The translations under genes were made by a program, and so were the position numbers. Source: a virus. From it: a DNA stretch of 38,603 nucleotides. The stretch covers positions 1-38,603 of IMG/VR virus record IMGVR_UViG_3300043548_000624. One strand, 5' to 3'. The first letter of the stretch is position 1. The number at the start of each line of letters is the position of its first letter. Of this stretch, positions 15,372 through 23,339 are shown piece after piece. A model generated the notes under the pieces. That model saw nothing but the letters and a program-made list of their open reading frames with translations. It was not told the DNA's origin and did not search any database.

Positions 15372-17698
15372 GGTTGTGGAGTGGCGGGAGTCGTCATCGA
15401 GCGAATCTTCGCGGCGGCTTTGGCGTCTTCCAAAGCGAGCTTCTGGGCGGTCTGCGCGTCCTTCATTTGCAGGTCAGCTTGGTGCTTCTCGATTTTCATT
15501 TGCAGTTCGGCGCGGCGCTCCAGAAGCCGTTGCTGGGCCTCAGGGCTCAACTGCTCGGACTCGGCGAGCTTCTTCTGCATCGCCTGATACTCGGCCATGA
15601 GGGCGGTCTGTTGGCGCTCGGCTTCGGCTTGTTGGGCTTTCTGCTGGTTCTCCTGCATCGCCTGCAACTCGTCAGCGAGGCGTTGGGCGCTGGCGCTGAG
15701 TTGCTGGTGGCGCTGGCGCATGAGGGCGACCTGGTCTTTGCGAACGAGGTCGCTGCCCAACTGGGACAAATGCTCGCCCAAATGCGGCAAGAACATTTTG
15801 AAGGCGCTCAATGCTTCCATCGGGTTGCTTGCTCCCTCGGCCACGGCGCGGTCGAGTTGGTCCATCGCGTTGAGGTGGGTGGAGGCGTGGATGAAATGAT
15901 TTTCCCCAGGGCTCACGGGGATCGGGCTTCCCGTGGACATCGTTGCGTTCTCCAAGACCGCGATCTTGAAATCCAATGGCGGGCGGAGCGTCGTCTGCGG
16001 GGAAGGAATGTAGCGGTCCACCACTTCCTGTCCGAAACGAGCCGCCACGCGGTCGCGGAGCAGGTTGATGCGGCCCATTTCATCGAGCGAGCCGAAGATC
16101 GACATGGTCTCGTCAATCGCCGCCATTCGCATCGCGGGGCTTCCGTAGCCGATCGCCCGCACTGGCTCGACATTGATGACGCGGTGAATCGCTTCTTCAG
16201 GCACGCCGCGTTTAAGAAGGCGTTTGCGGAACTCTACCGCTTCCTTGCCGCCTGGCTCGCGGGCGTTGTAATCGCGGCGTGTGAGGCGGCGGAAGACCTC
16301 GGTGAGAAGCCGCTTCCACGGGTGGTAGAAAAGGTTGATCGAGGCGTTGGACAGCACGGCCTCTTTCTGCAACTGCGCCTTCACCTCGTAGGCGGTGCGG
16401 GCTTGATTGCTGTCGCCCGTGTTGGCACGGGTCTGGTAGGCCCCCGTGTTGTTGCTCATCTGCATCGCCATGTCGTTAATCACGGGGATGATGTTCTGCT
16501 GAAGGTTCGGGACGGCTTTGTCCACGATCTTCAAGCCAGGCGGGAACAGGGCGTAAGGGCCGTAGTAGGTGAGTGTCAGGTCATCGAGAGCGCGAGTGCT
16601 GCTGTCGCTCGGCTGCACGATGAGCGAGGAGGAGAGCAGCGCCCCATCCACCATGCCGCAACGCAGGCGGTTGAGCACTTGAATGTGCGGGTAGATTTTG
16701 AAGCCCAGCCCGCGGATGCCGTGGTAGGTGCCGTTGCCGACGCCGTAGGTGAATGTCACCCAGCATTGCGTCGGCGTGTCGAAGCGTTTTTCTTTTCGGT
16801 AAAGGAAGCTCTCCTTGATCGCGCCGACATCGGTGGGAAGCGGCTCTTGCAGGAAAATCAAATGCGACACACAGCCGCAAAATTCCTTCACCCACATATG
16901 AACGACTTTAACGACCTTGCTCTTGGCAGTGCCGTAAAGGATGTCGTTGTTTTTTAGCTCTACCTCCAATTTCTCCCAGTCCCCCAGGGAGGTTGTGGTG
17001 TCTTGAGCGCAAGCCCGCTTCAGGGCTTCTTTGACCGTGGCGACATCCCACCCCAGGGAGGCGGCGATCTCAGGGTCGCGGATAAATCCGTAAAGCTCGT
17101 CGGCGCGGTATTCGCGGTCCACTGTGGCGACCTCGATCTCGGCCTCGCTCGCCCGCGTGCCTCGGGGGATGCGAAATTCATTGAGCCCCGTTACGCGCCA
17201 GCGCCAATCCAGTTCGTCCTCGAAATACGAGACACCGACGCCGTGGCTCACGAAATAATCCGAGAGCCGCTGGTGGTTAAATTCAAACTCGCTCCATCCG
17301 CGAAGGGTGCGGTGGAACTCCTCGCCGATGATTTCGCTCCACTCGGCGGCTTGCTCGGGGCTTCCGTAAGTGGTGCGAACGCGGGCGAGCATATCGACCG
17401 AGTTCGTCAGATCGTAGTAGCCTGCGAGGGCTTGATCCTTGAGCGCGGCGGCTTCGCCGAAATCCAGATTCGTGCGCTCGCCTTGCCCGACCTCTTTCAG
17501 ATCGTTGGCGTTGAAGGGCGGCGCTCCGTTGAACATCCCGTCGATCAAAGCGCGGTTGCGGCTGCTGCCTTCGTCGGCTTTTTTCAGCGAGAGGTAAATC
17601 GAGCGGGCGGCGTCCACATCGCCCACGCGGGCGCAAGGGACTTCGCCGGTCACGGGGTCGAGCCCCTTCAGTTCAAGCGGAGAGTGGTTCAGATTCAT
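15368..17698 (-). CDS. Portal protein (podovirus head-tail connector type), about 776 aa
   Basis: I choose ATG 17698 (MNLNHSPLELKGL); an earlier in-frame ATG gives a low-complexity Ser/Pro/Arg extension inside the preceding gene. The length and layout fit large podovirus portals: an N-terminal helical domain (AARSIYLSLKKADEGSSRNR), a mixed clip/stem region, FNHQRLSDYFVSHGVGVSYF, a wing with MSNNTGAYQTRAN, and a C-terminal Gln/Ala/Glu coiled coil of about 120 residues (QKAQQAEAERQQTALMAEY) as the crown or barrel. It lies upstream of scaffold and capsid. It overlaps the end of the glycosyltransferase-like gene by 26 bases. Confidence 0.8.
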   Translation of the reverse strand: MNLNHSPLELKGLDPVTGEVPCARVGDVDAARSIYLSLKKADEGSSRNRALIDGMFNGAPPFNANDLKEVGQGERTNLDFGEAAALKDQALAGYYDLTNSVDMLARVRTTYGSPEQAAEWSEIIGEEFHRTLRGWSEFEFNHQRLSDYFVSHGVGVSYFEDELDWRWRVTGLNEFRIPRGTRASEAEIEVATVDREYRADELYGFIRDPEIAASLGWDVATVKEALKRACAQDTTTSLGDWEKLEVELKNNDILYGTAKSKVVKVVHMWVKEFCGCVSHLIFLQEPLPTDVGAIKESFLYRKEKRFDTPTQCWVTFTYGVGNGTYHGIRGLGFKIYPHIQVLNRLRCGMVDGALLSSSLIVQPSDSSTRALDDLTLTYYGPYALFPPGLKIVDKAVPNLQQNIIPVINDMAMQMSNNTGAYQTRANTGDSNQARTAYEVKAQLQKEAVLSNASINLFYHPWKRLLTEVFRRLTRRDYNAREPGGKEAVEFRKRLLKRGVPEEAIHRVINVEPVRAIGYGSPAMRMAAIDETMSIFGSLDEMGRINLLRDRVAARFGQEVVDRYIPSPQTTLRPPLDFKIAVLENATMSTGSPIPVSPGENHFIHASTHLNAMDQLDRAVAEGASNPMEALSAFKMFLPHLGEHLSQLGSDLVRKDQVALMRQRHQQLSASAQRLADELQAMQENQQKAQQAEAERQQTALMAEYQAMQKKLAESEQLSPEAQQRLLERRAELQMKIEKHQADLQMKDAQTAQKLALEDAKAAAKIRSMTTPATPQP

Positions 17699-18440
17699 CG
17701 GATTTTTTCTTGGCCGGTTTGGGCTTGGGGTTGAGGACTTCGAGCACAGACCCATCGGAGACTCCGGCGACGACTGCCGTGTGCGGGGCAATCGGCTCGG
17801 CGTTCACCCCAGGGGCTTCTTTGAAAAAATACTTCCCATCAGGACCACCCCGATAATTCGAGGTGCCCGCTTGGTTTTGGATGAGCTTGGAAGTCGCGGC
17901 TTCCTTGCGAATCTCGAACCGCATCGTCACATTCCACGGCGTCTCCTTCGGACCGTAGCCCAAGCGGCGGATCAGCGTGCTCCGCAGGTAAAGATCGGGC
18001 GGGTAGATCGACGAAGCGATCAGGCGCGGCGGCTCCTCATAGGGCTTCCCCGTGGCAGGGTTGCGCTCCACGCTACGCTCGGTGGCTCCGAGGTAGGGCA
18101 TCTTCGCGGCGAAATACTCCTTTGCGATCTCCGTCAGCCATGAAGGGCGCAGCGGGCAGCAGGTCTCGTCGAACCAATACCACGGATCGGTGCAGCCCAC
18201 GAGGTCGAGGTAGTGCGCCGTGTCGTGAAAGAGTTTGTTCCGCGAGGTGTAAACATGGTCGCCTGTGAAAACATCCGCGTTGGCAAAAGCTCCCTTCAAA
18301 ATGTTGAGCGCCTTCTCGATCTCGGCGACATCGCGGTTCCCGCCGACCAGCAAAACATCGTGCATCGCCACGCCCCCTAGGGAAAAAAGGTGCTGATACA
18401 GAGGCAGAGACTTTTCGGCAAACGGGATGACAAGCAGCAT
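17673..18440 (-). CDS. Putative GT-A type glycosyltransferase, 255 aa
   Basis: The start MLLVIPFAEKSLPLYQHLFS is a typical beta-alpha opening. DVLLVGGNRD and a central WYWFDETCCPLRPSWLTEIA segment follow. The latter resembles the acidic metal/UDP-sugar site (usually W.W.E.D..P....WL) of phage glycosyltransferase-like proteins, with D and E present. The last 30 residues are a Lys/Pro/Ser-rich tail. It heads the head operon directly after a promoter-like element, with no Shine-Dalgarno. It may glycosylate a capsid or host surface component. Fold assignment is by pattern only; an alternative is a nucleotide-sugar-binding protein without activity. Confidence 0.45.
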   Translation of the reverse strand: MLLVIPFAEKSLPLYQHLFSLGGVAMHDVLLVGGNRDVAEIEKALNILKGAFANADVFTGDHVYTSRNKLFHDTAHYLDLVGCTDPWYWFDETCCPLRPSWLTEIAKEYFAAKMPYLGATERSVERNPATGKPYEEPPRLIASSIYPPDLYLRSTLIRRLGYGPKETPWNVTMRFEIRKEAATSKLIQNQAGTSNYRGGPDGKYFFKEAPGVNAEPIAPHTAVVAGVSDGSVLEVLNPKPKPAKKKSDESEPLSA

Positions 18441-18488
18441 GGGTTATTATTCTACAAGGTTATTAACATTCGGCAACCAGTTTTTCAA
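18441..18488 (-). promoter_or_regulatory. Promoter of the head operon
   Basis: On the minus strand, TTGAAA (18483-18488) is followed after 17 bases by TAATAA (18460-18465), and a second AATAATAACCC copy reaches to the base before ATG 18440. The predicted transcript start is about 12 bases before the ATG. This gene has no ribosome-binding site. Confidence 0.55.
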
Positions 18489-18750
18489 AAACTTTGTCGG
18501 CATTTTCATGGGCGTCCTCGATCTCCTCCACCGTGGGCTCGTCCAGGTCGGGCTGGCAGGCGTGGGTTACTTCATGCCGCAGAGTCGCCTTCATGTTGAA
18601 TTGCGGGTTCAAGTAAATCGTTCGCTTGGAATAATCACAGAGTCCGTGGAGCGAGGACCAGCCGCCTTCTTTTTTGATAGGCGCGAGCCGCTTTATTTCG
18701 ATTTTCCACCACTTGCCACGGATTCGGACTCTGCCGGAGGTTTTTTTCAC
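18463..18750 (-). CDS. Small zinc metallopeptidase-like protein (HExxH), 95 aa
   Basis: TLRHEVTHACQPDLDEPTVE contains an HExxH zinc motif (HEVTH) followed by an acidic DEPTVEEIED segment, as in small ImmA/SprT-like phage proteins where a downstream Glu completes the metal site. The N-terminus (GRVRIRGKWWKIEIKRL) is basic and beta-like. The upstream HTH gene overlaps its start by 4 bases. It is the last gene of a long fibre-lysis operon. In repressors, ImmA-type peptidases cleave the HTH partner; whether that holds here is unknown. Confidence 0.6.
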   Translation of the reverse strand: MKKTSGRVRIRGKWWKIEIKRLAPIKKEGGWSSLHGLCDYSKRTIYLNPQFNMKATLRHEVTHACQPDLDEPTVEEIEDAHENADKVFEKLVAEC

Positions 18751-19163
18751 ACTGCGAGAATCTTTTGAGTCGAGCTACCTTTTGGCGTGCTGATGTGCCC
18801 GTTCGCCCACTCGATGCGCCCGCCTGAAATCACCACCCCCGTTTGGGTGCTGTCATACCGGCGAACCTTGGTTCCCACGGGGTAAGGCCAGCGTTTGCTT
18901 TTCGCAGGAGCCGATTCCGAGGATTTGCGGGTTGCGATCGAATAACAGGGGATCGAAACGACCTTGCCTTCGAGCGCGTCCCACACCGCAAATTTATCCA
19001 TCAAAACATCTTTGGCCTTGATCGCCGAGCGGAGGTTTTCGTTCACTCGGGACTCGGAGCATCCGAGTTTTTCGGCGACTTGGGCGCGGGTGAGCCACCC
19101 CTCGGGGATGGGCTTTACGCTTTTGGCTTTGTGTTTAACGACGAGGGCTTTCCAAGGGTTCAT
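18747..19163 (-). CDS. HTH DNA-binding protein, 138 aa
   Basis: Residues 24-50 (WLTRAQVAEKLGCSESRVNE) form a clear helix-turn-helix. The C-terminal third (PVGTKVRRYDSTQTGVVISG, then GRIEWANG) looks like a small SH3-like barrel. It overlaps the HExxH peptidase start by 4 bases and follows a metallophosphoesterase. It could be a transcriptional regulator or the small terminase subunit, which I could not otherwise find in the window. I cannot decide from sequence alone. Confidence 0.55.
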   Translation of the reverse strand: MNPWKALVVKHKAKSVKPIPEGWLTRAQVAEKLGCSESRVNENLRSAIKAKDVLMDKFAVWDALEGKVVSIPCYSIATRKSSESAPAKSKRWPYPVGTKVRRYDSTQTGVVISGGRIEWANGHISTPKGSSTQKILAV

Positions 19164-19175
19164 AAGTTTACAGGG

Positions 19176-20213
19176 TTAATCTTCTAAAAAGATGGGCCAG
19201 GTGCCGGTGCGTCCGCGCTTCGCATTGAAAAGAAAGAGCGTTTGCTGGGGCGGTTCATAGGGCGCTTTGATGGCGATGGAGTAGGCGTTGTGGCCGATGA
19301 GGCTCCCGTTTGATACCCACTTCGGATTTTGTTGGCTCTGATGCCAATGCCCGAAAATATCGAGGTCCGCTACGCGGCCCTTGTTCCAGTTTGAGATGGC
19401 TTTCTCGACGGGTATGGTGAGCCCGCCCACGCCCCCCTGAAATTTCAATCCGTCCCCATGGTGCAGGCGGAAGGTCTTGCCATAGACATCGAGGTAGGTG
19501 TGATACGACTCCCCAATAACCCATGTCACCTTGTCAGTGATCTCTTGCTCCAAGATTTTGTAAAGGAGCCACTCGTAGGAGTTCTTCCAACTCGTCCCAT
19601 GGCGGGGCTTGACTGTGGTGCGACCGTGGTTGCCCACCGAGCAGGGAATGATGATGTGGTCAAAGCCTCCCTCTTTGCGGAAGGTGTTGATGAATTTCGC
19701 CACGCGCTCTTTGAGCCACAGAACGGTTTGGGTGGGAGTGAGTTCGTTTTCCTCCCGCAATTCCTCGTGAATAAAACCGGACATCAAATCTCCCAACAGC
19801 GCGAGAATGCAAATCGGGATGTCGCAGCCACCGCGCTGGATTTCGAGGAGTCGGATCGCCGACTTGGCAAACCGCTCGATGCGTTGATCGGCCACCTCCA
19901 AGTTAAAGGTGTTGAGGTGCGAGACCGTGCGGGGATCGACCGATTCCTCGCAGTGCCAATCGCTCGCTACGACAACCGCGGCGGATTCCGTGGAGGATTT
20001 GCCTTTGCGCTCGATGGCGTAGGTGCGGTTGCTTGCGGGCGACTCCTTCAGCAGGGACGCGACATCCATGCTGGCGCTCAACTCTTCGATCGCCTGCTGG
20101 TAGCTTGCGATCTGTTTCTTCAGGTCGTCCACCTCGGAGCGGTGGGCGCGAGTCGTGGAGGAGCGTTCGATCTCCTGCCAAACATTGTTGGCTGCGGGTT
20201 GTTTTTTTGGCAT
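19176..20213 (-). CDS. Calcineurin-like metallophosphoesterase, 345 aa
   Basis: All family motifs are present in order: SDWHCEE (about residue 84), LLGDLMSGF (about 138), SVGNHGR (about 190), LHHGDG (about 252) and GHWHQS (about 292), which supply the two-metal site. The first 60 residues contain a coiled coil (DDLKKQIASYQQAIEELSAS). The substrate is unknown; phage members act on phosphoesters of nucleic acids or nucleotides. The gene lies 4 bases after the endolysin and in the same operon, which is an unusual location for a nucleic acid enzyme. Confidence 0.85.
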   Translation of the reverse strand: MPKKQPAANNVWQEIERSSTTRAHRSEVDDLKKQIASYQQAIEELSASMDVASLLKESPASNRTYAIERKGKSSTESAAVVVASDWHCEESVDPRTVSHLNTFNLEVADQRIERFAKSAIRLLEIQRGGCDIPICILALLGDLMSGFIHEELREENELTPTQTVLWLKERVAKFINTFRKEGGFDHIIIPCSVGNHGRTTVKPRHGTSWKNSYEWLLYKILEQEITDKVTWVIGESYHTYLDVYGKTFRLHHGDGLKFQGGVGGLTIPVEKAISNWNKGRVADLDIFGHWHQSQQNPKWVSNGSLIGHNAYSIAIKAPYEPPQQTLFLFNAKRGRTGTWPIFLED

Positions 20214-20217
20214 AAAT

Positions 20218-20802
20218 TCAAGCCCTAGGGCGGGTCGCCTCGAAGTGCATGGCGTCGTAGCCCCAGAAGGCTCCGGCGCTCTGCCAGCCTTCGCGGGCGA
20301 AAGCCTCCATGATCTCCAGGGGCATATCGGCCTTCAGCGGCCAGGTGTCGCGAAAAGTGTTGTCGTCGGCGTCGAGGTCGATTGCCGCCCCCCAAGCATG
20401 GACAGAAAACGAGTTTCCGCCGCGTTTTTGTCGAAAGTTGAAGATACCGCCGTAGTCCTCGGCCTCTTCCATGACCTCGCGATCTTTGCCGTGCAGGCTC
20501 CCGATCGCTTGGAGAATCCGCGTCAGGGAAGGCGCGACCTTCAGATGGCAGCGGGATTTTTTGACGAGCTTCCCATCGTAATACATGGGGAAGGGAAACT
20601 CGATCGTGACGAGGTTCGATTCATCCCCTGGCTCGCCATAGAACTCACGGAGCGCCGCTTGCGTGGAGTGCGGCCATGGGTTCGGGCTCGGCATCAGCGA
20701 GCGCAGATGCTCGCGGCAACGGGCCTGGGACTTGGGGCCCCAGAACCCGTCCGGCACGACGCCAATGCGCCGTTGCATCCGCTGGATTTGCTCTTGGGTC
20801 AC
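20218..20802 (-). CDS. Endolysin: M15-type peptidase with short peptidoglycan-binding N-terminus, 194 aa
   Basis: Residues 5-45 (IQRMQRRIGVVPDGFWGPKS) look like a peptidoglycan-binding repeat. Residues 120-190 carry the M15 zinc peptidase signature: SVHAWGAAIDLDADDN with the His and Asp ligands and WGYDAMHFEATR with the HFE end. M15 endolysins cut the L-Ala-D-Glu or related peptide bonds of the cell wall. It overlaps the holin gene by 4 bases, completing a lysis cassette. No signal peptide is present, so release depends on the holin. Confidence 0.85.
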   Translation of the reverse strand: MTQEQIQRMQRRIGVVPDGFWGPKSQARCREHLRSLMPSPNPWPHSTQAALREFYGEPGDESNLVTIEFPFPMYYDGKLVKKSRCHLKVAPSLTRILQAIGSLHGKDREVMEEAEDYGGIFNFRQKRGGNSFSVHAWGAAIDLDADDNTFRDTWPLKADMPLEIMEAFAREGWQSAGAFWGYDAMHFEATRPRA

Positions 20803-20972
20803 TTACCCTTGCGAACGATGTTGATGAGGCCGACGAGTGAGAGGCCCGCCGCAACGATCTGATTCTGAAGCTCTGGCTCCAAACGGAGCCCTAGGGCGGT
20901 GACGACGAGGATGAGCCCGCGCCAGGTGGAATTTTCACTGAGTCGTTCGATGACGATGTTTACTATTTTCAT
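20799..20972 (-). CDS. Holin-like small membrane protein, 57 aa
   Basis: The true start is the ATG at 20972 (MKIVNIVIERLSENSTW), since its ATGA overlaps the o-spanin stop; longer readings add out-of-frame Arg/Pro sequence. There are two hydrophobic segments (GLILVVTALGLRL and IVAAGLSLVGLINIV) separated by PELQNQ, with a basic C-terminus RKGK. This two-segment plan fits a class II-type holin that forms the pores releasing the endolysin. It lies between spanin and endolysin genes. Confidence 0.7.
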   Translation of the reverse strand: MKIVNIVIERLSENSTWRGLILVVTALGLRLEPELQNQIVAAGLSLVGLINIVRKGK

Positions 20973-21193
20973 TTGTCTTTTAACAGTTTGGGTTGCGTTA
21001 AGCCGAATTGCTCCCAGGCAAAAGCCATGGAATCGCTCGGCGGTCGTTCGGGGGAGGATTTGGGTTCGTAGGAAACTTTGACGCTGAGTTTGAGGTTGCC
21101 TAATTCTCCCACGCGATCGCCGATCGGAGGGATGGGGACGCTGACACAGCCGGTAAATACTAATGTGATACAAAATAGTAGGGCTCTATTCAT
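20969..21193 (-). CDS. o-spanin (Rz1-like) lipoprotein, 74 aa
   Basis: ATG 21193 is inside the stop of the i-spanin gene (ATGA). The signal peptide MNRALLFCITLVFTGC ends in a lipobox (VFTGC) whose Cys would be lipidated and sorted to the outer membrane. A Pro/Ser-rich mature part follows (VPIPPIG, SSPERPPSDS). With the upstream single-TM coiled-coil protein it should form the two-component spanin that fuses inner and outer membranes at lysis. This implies a diderm host. Confidence 0.75.
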   Translation of the reverse strand: MNRALLFCITLVFTGCVSVPIPPIGDRVGELGNLKLSVKVSYEPKSSPERPPSDSMAFAWEQFGLTQPKLLKDK

Positions 21194-21507
21194 AAACTCT
21201 TTTCGAGCTTTCGTTCGACCCGCTCCATGAGCGTCGCGTTCCGGTGGAGCGTGGCGTTGGTCTCGGTGAGGATTTGGGTGAGTTCGCGGTTGGCCGTCTG
21301 CAAGTGAGTGATGAACTGCTGGTTTTGCTCCCGACTCTCCGCGCCGATCCGGTCGATTTTGGCTTCGAGGGCTTGCTCGCGGGCAGTGAAATGCTTGAAT
21401 AACATCCACGCGGCAAAAATCCCGATCGCCAACAAAGCGACAAATATCCACCGATCGCTTTGACTACTGATGTGCGAGATCGTGTTAAGAGCGGCGTCGG
21501 GCGTCAT
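21190..21507 (-). CDS. i-spanin (Rz-like) inner-membrane protein, 105 aa
   Basis: ATG 21507 overlaps the stop of the short upstream gene by 3 bases. One transmembrane helix near residues 19-35 (WIFVALLAIGIFAAWMLF) is followed by a long coiled coil (REQALEAKIDRIGAESREQN through RVERKLEKSL). That is the standard i-spanin topology with the coiled coil in the periplasm. Its 4-base coupling to the lipoprotein gene supports the assignment. Confidence 0.7.
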   Translation of the reverse strand: MTPDAALNTISHISSQSDRWIFVALLAIGIFAAWMLFKHFTAREQALEAKIDRIGAESREQNQQFITHLQTANRELTQILTETNATLHRNATLMERVERKLEKSL

Positions 21508-21683
21508 AGCAAAGCTCCTCGCGCTTCCTCTTCGCTGTCGAACCAATGCCACCCGTCCACAGGATACGAATGATTATTTTTTTCCTGTTTGGTTAGGAGG
21601 TATTGCTCGTATGGCCCGTAAATTTTAGTGCCATATAATAGCTCGCCGTTATCGTTTTTGTAAAAGCCGGATGTATCGTCCAT
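21504..21683 (-). CDS. Small protein, 59 aa, fibre-associated, missed by length cut-offs
   Basis: Translation from ATG 21683 gives MDDTSGFYKNDNGELLYGTK, then a Tyr-rich YGPYEQYLL, and it ends DGWHWFDSEEEARGALL. The start is one base past the stop of the LRR fibre gene, and the stop (TGA 21504-21506) overlaps the ATG of the i-spanin. The G-x-W-x-W-F and Tyr/Asp patterns resemble small proteins encoded after phage tail fibres. The function is unknown; an accessory fibre cap or chaperone is possible. Confidence 0.65.
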   Translation of the reverse strand: MDDTSGFYKNDNGELLYGTKIYGPYEQYLLTKQEKNNHSYPVDGWHWFDSEEEARGALL

Positions 21684-21684
21684 A

Positions 21685-23028
21685 TTAAACTATTGCTACG
21701 GTCCAGCCTTTTGCGGTCGCGATTGAGGTGTCGTGAGTTGCGATGCCGTGGTTCCCAGCTACGCCAATCGTTTTGCCCGTTCCATTTGATGAGAGGTTGG
21801 CGTAAATCGTATTCAGCGCCGCGCCACTCAAATTGCAGTTAGTCACATTAAATGTCGCATTCATGCCGGTTAAAGTCATCTTGGAAAGCGAGTTGCATCC
21901 TGCAAGAAACGGAGTGCCGAGGGAGGTTGCGGCAGAAATGTTGCACCCCAGCAATTCACGAAGGCTGGGACAGTTGTTAAAAGCCGTGGTAGCATTGGTG
22001 CAGAGATTCAAGTTCCAGTTTGTTAAATTTATTGATTGCAATAAAATACAACCTTGAAACATATTGTTGATCGTGGTGACCTTGGCAGTGTTCCAGTTTG
22101 AAACATCAACTCGCGGTAGGGCGCATCCGTTGAAAACATAAGCGAGCGAGGTTACATTTTGTGTGTCCCAATTCGAGCAATCCAGCTCTTGCAGACTATT
22201 CGCACCAAAAAACATATTCACCATCACGGTTGCAGTCTGGGTGATGAATTGAGGGGGCATTTTTATGGCGGTGATTGCGATAGCGTCACGGAACATATCC
22301 CCAAAGTTCGTGACATTTGCCGTGTTCCAGTTTGAAGCATCAAGGGTCGTTAAAGCCCAACATGAAAAAAACGCCCCATTAAGACTTGTGATATTAGTCG
22401 TGTTCCATTCATGCTCGTTTAGGGAACGAAGCCGAACGCATAGCCTAAAAGCTCCGTTCAATGAGGTTATCGCGCCCCAAGATGTGATGTTGACTCTTTC
22501 CAAGAAACCATGCCTAATTGCACTGCTTCCGAGGACTAGATTAAGTCCAGCCACAAGATTCGGCAGGTTGATATTCATGTCCAACCATCCACTTGAGTAG
22601 GTTTGCAAACCTGCTGGGGAAGTAGCCTTCACGCCGAGGTCAAATCTGGAAAAAGTTTTCCCGGCTTGAGGATAGATGCGAACTAAGCATTGCTTGTAAC
22701 CGAACTTGGTTACGGTTGCAGAATCCAAAGCCGCATTAGAATAGTCATAGACATGAGTGCGAAGCGAATTGGATGTTGCGGTTTCTATTTGCCCATCGCC
22801 CCAATCAATAAAATAAGTCGAGGCATCGGTCGTATTCATCCGAACCGTGCAAAAATTTTCCGTATTGTCGAAAACAGCGTGGAGGGCGCGAACCTCGTTC
22901 GCGGCGGCAGACGGGAGGGCCAACCATTCAGCAGGGCGGGTGTATGAATCCGACGAGCGGTATGTTTTAGGCGCTTCGTTTGAAAACAAAGGAGTCGTTC
23001 CAAGATACGCTTTAATAAATTCAGGCAT
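21685..23028 (-). CDS. Tail fibre/receptor-binding protein with BspA-type leucine-rich repeats, 447 aa
   Basis: From about residue 190 to 390 there are eight or nine repeats of the BspA/DUF285 type: N-x-x-x-V/I-T-x-(M/L)-x-x-(M/V/A)-F-x-x-(C/A)-x-x-L-x-x-L-(D/N)-x-S/T-N-W-N/D-T, e.g. LDASNWNTANVTNFGDMF and LDCSNWDTQNVTSLAYVF. Such repeats are common in host-associated bacterial surface adhesins. The N-terminus (MPEFIKAYLGTTPLFSN) is a short fibre anchor, and residues 65-120 contain a beta segment with FIDWGDGQIET like a PKD fold. The C-terminus (IGVAGNHGIATHDTSIATAK) closes the domain. It is probably the host-binding tip. Confidence 0.7.
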   Translation of the reverse strand: MPEFIKAYLGTTPLFSNEAPKTYRSSDSYTRPAEWLALPSAAANEVRALHAVFDNTENFCTVRMNTTDASTYFIDWGDGQIETATSNSLRTHVYDYSNAALDSATVTKFGYKQCLVRIYPQAGKTFSRFDLGVKATSPAGLQTYSSGWLDMNINLPNLVAGLNLVLGSSAIRHGFLERVNITSWGAITSLNGAFRLCVRLRSLNEHEWNTTNITSLNGAFFSCWALTTLDASNWNTANVTNFGDMFRDAIAITAIKMPPQFITQTATVMVNMFFGANSLQELDCSNWDTQNVTSLAYVFNGCALPRVDVSNWNTAKVTTINNMFQGCILLQSINLTNWNLNLCTNATTAFNNCPSLRELLGCNISAATSLGTPFLAGCNSLSKMTLTGMNATFNVTNCNLSGAALNTIYANLSSNGTGKTIGVAGNHGIATHDTSIATAKGWTVAIV

Positions 23029-23336
23029 TACGACTTAATAAAATAAAGGGTGGTCGCGTCTTTCGGAACTATGCCGTCATATTCCGCCTGCGTAAGAACC
23101 CGAATGGTATTGACGGGCGTGGCGTCCGAGGGGTTTTTGGAAATCGAGATGTCCGCCTTTTCCCCTTGAGCGACCGAAGCGGCGATCTGAACGACAGCCC
23201 CCATCGGGTCATCGTGCCGAGCGTAGATTTTTTTGTCGGCGATATTGTAGCCGATCGCCCCTGGGGGGAGGTCAGATGCCGTGGGGATTCGCCCCACGAC
23301 ATCTGTGCGTCTCAGTTTGAGGACTGGATCAGCCAT
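23028..23336 (-). CDS. Short tail fibre-like protein, 102 aa
   Basis: The opening PVLKLRRTDVVGRIPTASDL, then GAIGYNIADKKIYARHD, is a common beta-hairpin module at the N-terminus of phage fibre proteins; it is also at the N-terminus of the next upstream fibre ([21 protein letters not shown]). The rest is short and ends DATTLYFIKS. It overlaps the LRR fibre start by 1 base and begins 3 bases after the previous stop, so it probably forms one complex with its neighbours. Confidence 0.6.
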   Translation of the reverse strand: MADPVLKLRRTDVVGRIPTASDLPPGAIGYNIADKKIYARHDDPMGAVVQIAASVAQGEKADISISKNPSDATPVNTIRVLTQAEYDGIVPKDATTLYFIKS

Positions 23337-23339
23337 TCG

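Noticed and set aside
15374-16957. Long plus-strand open frame opposite the portal gene
   Set aside because: Composition (Leu/Arg/His-rich, no recognisable domain) and exact overlap with the portal show it to be an antisense shadow; the same holds for 8853-9881 and 13064-14177.
20973-21173. Longer N-terminus for the holin-like protein (start at 21173)
   Set aside because: The extension is Arg/Pro/Gln-rich and lies within the o-spanin gene; ATG 20972 has the 4-base coupling typical of this cassette.
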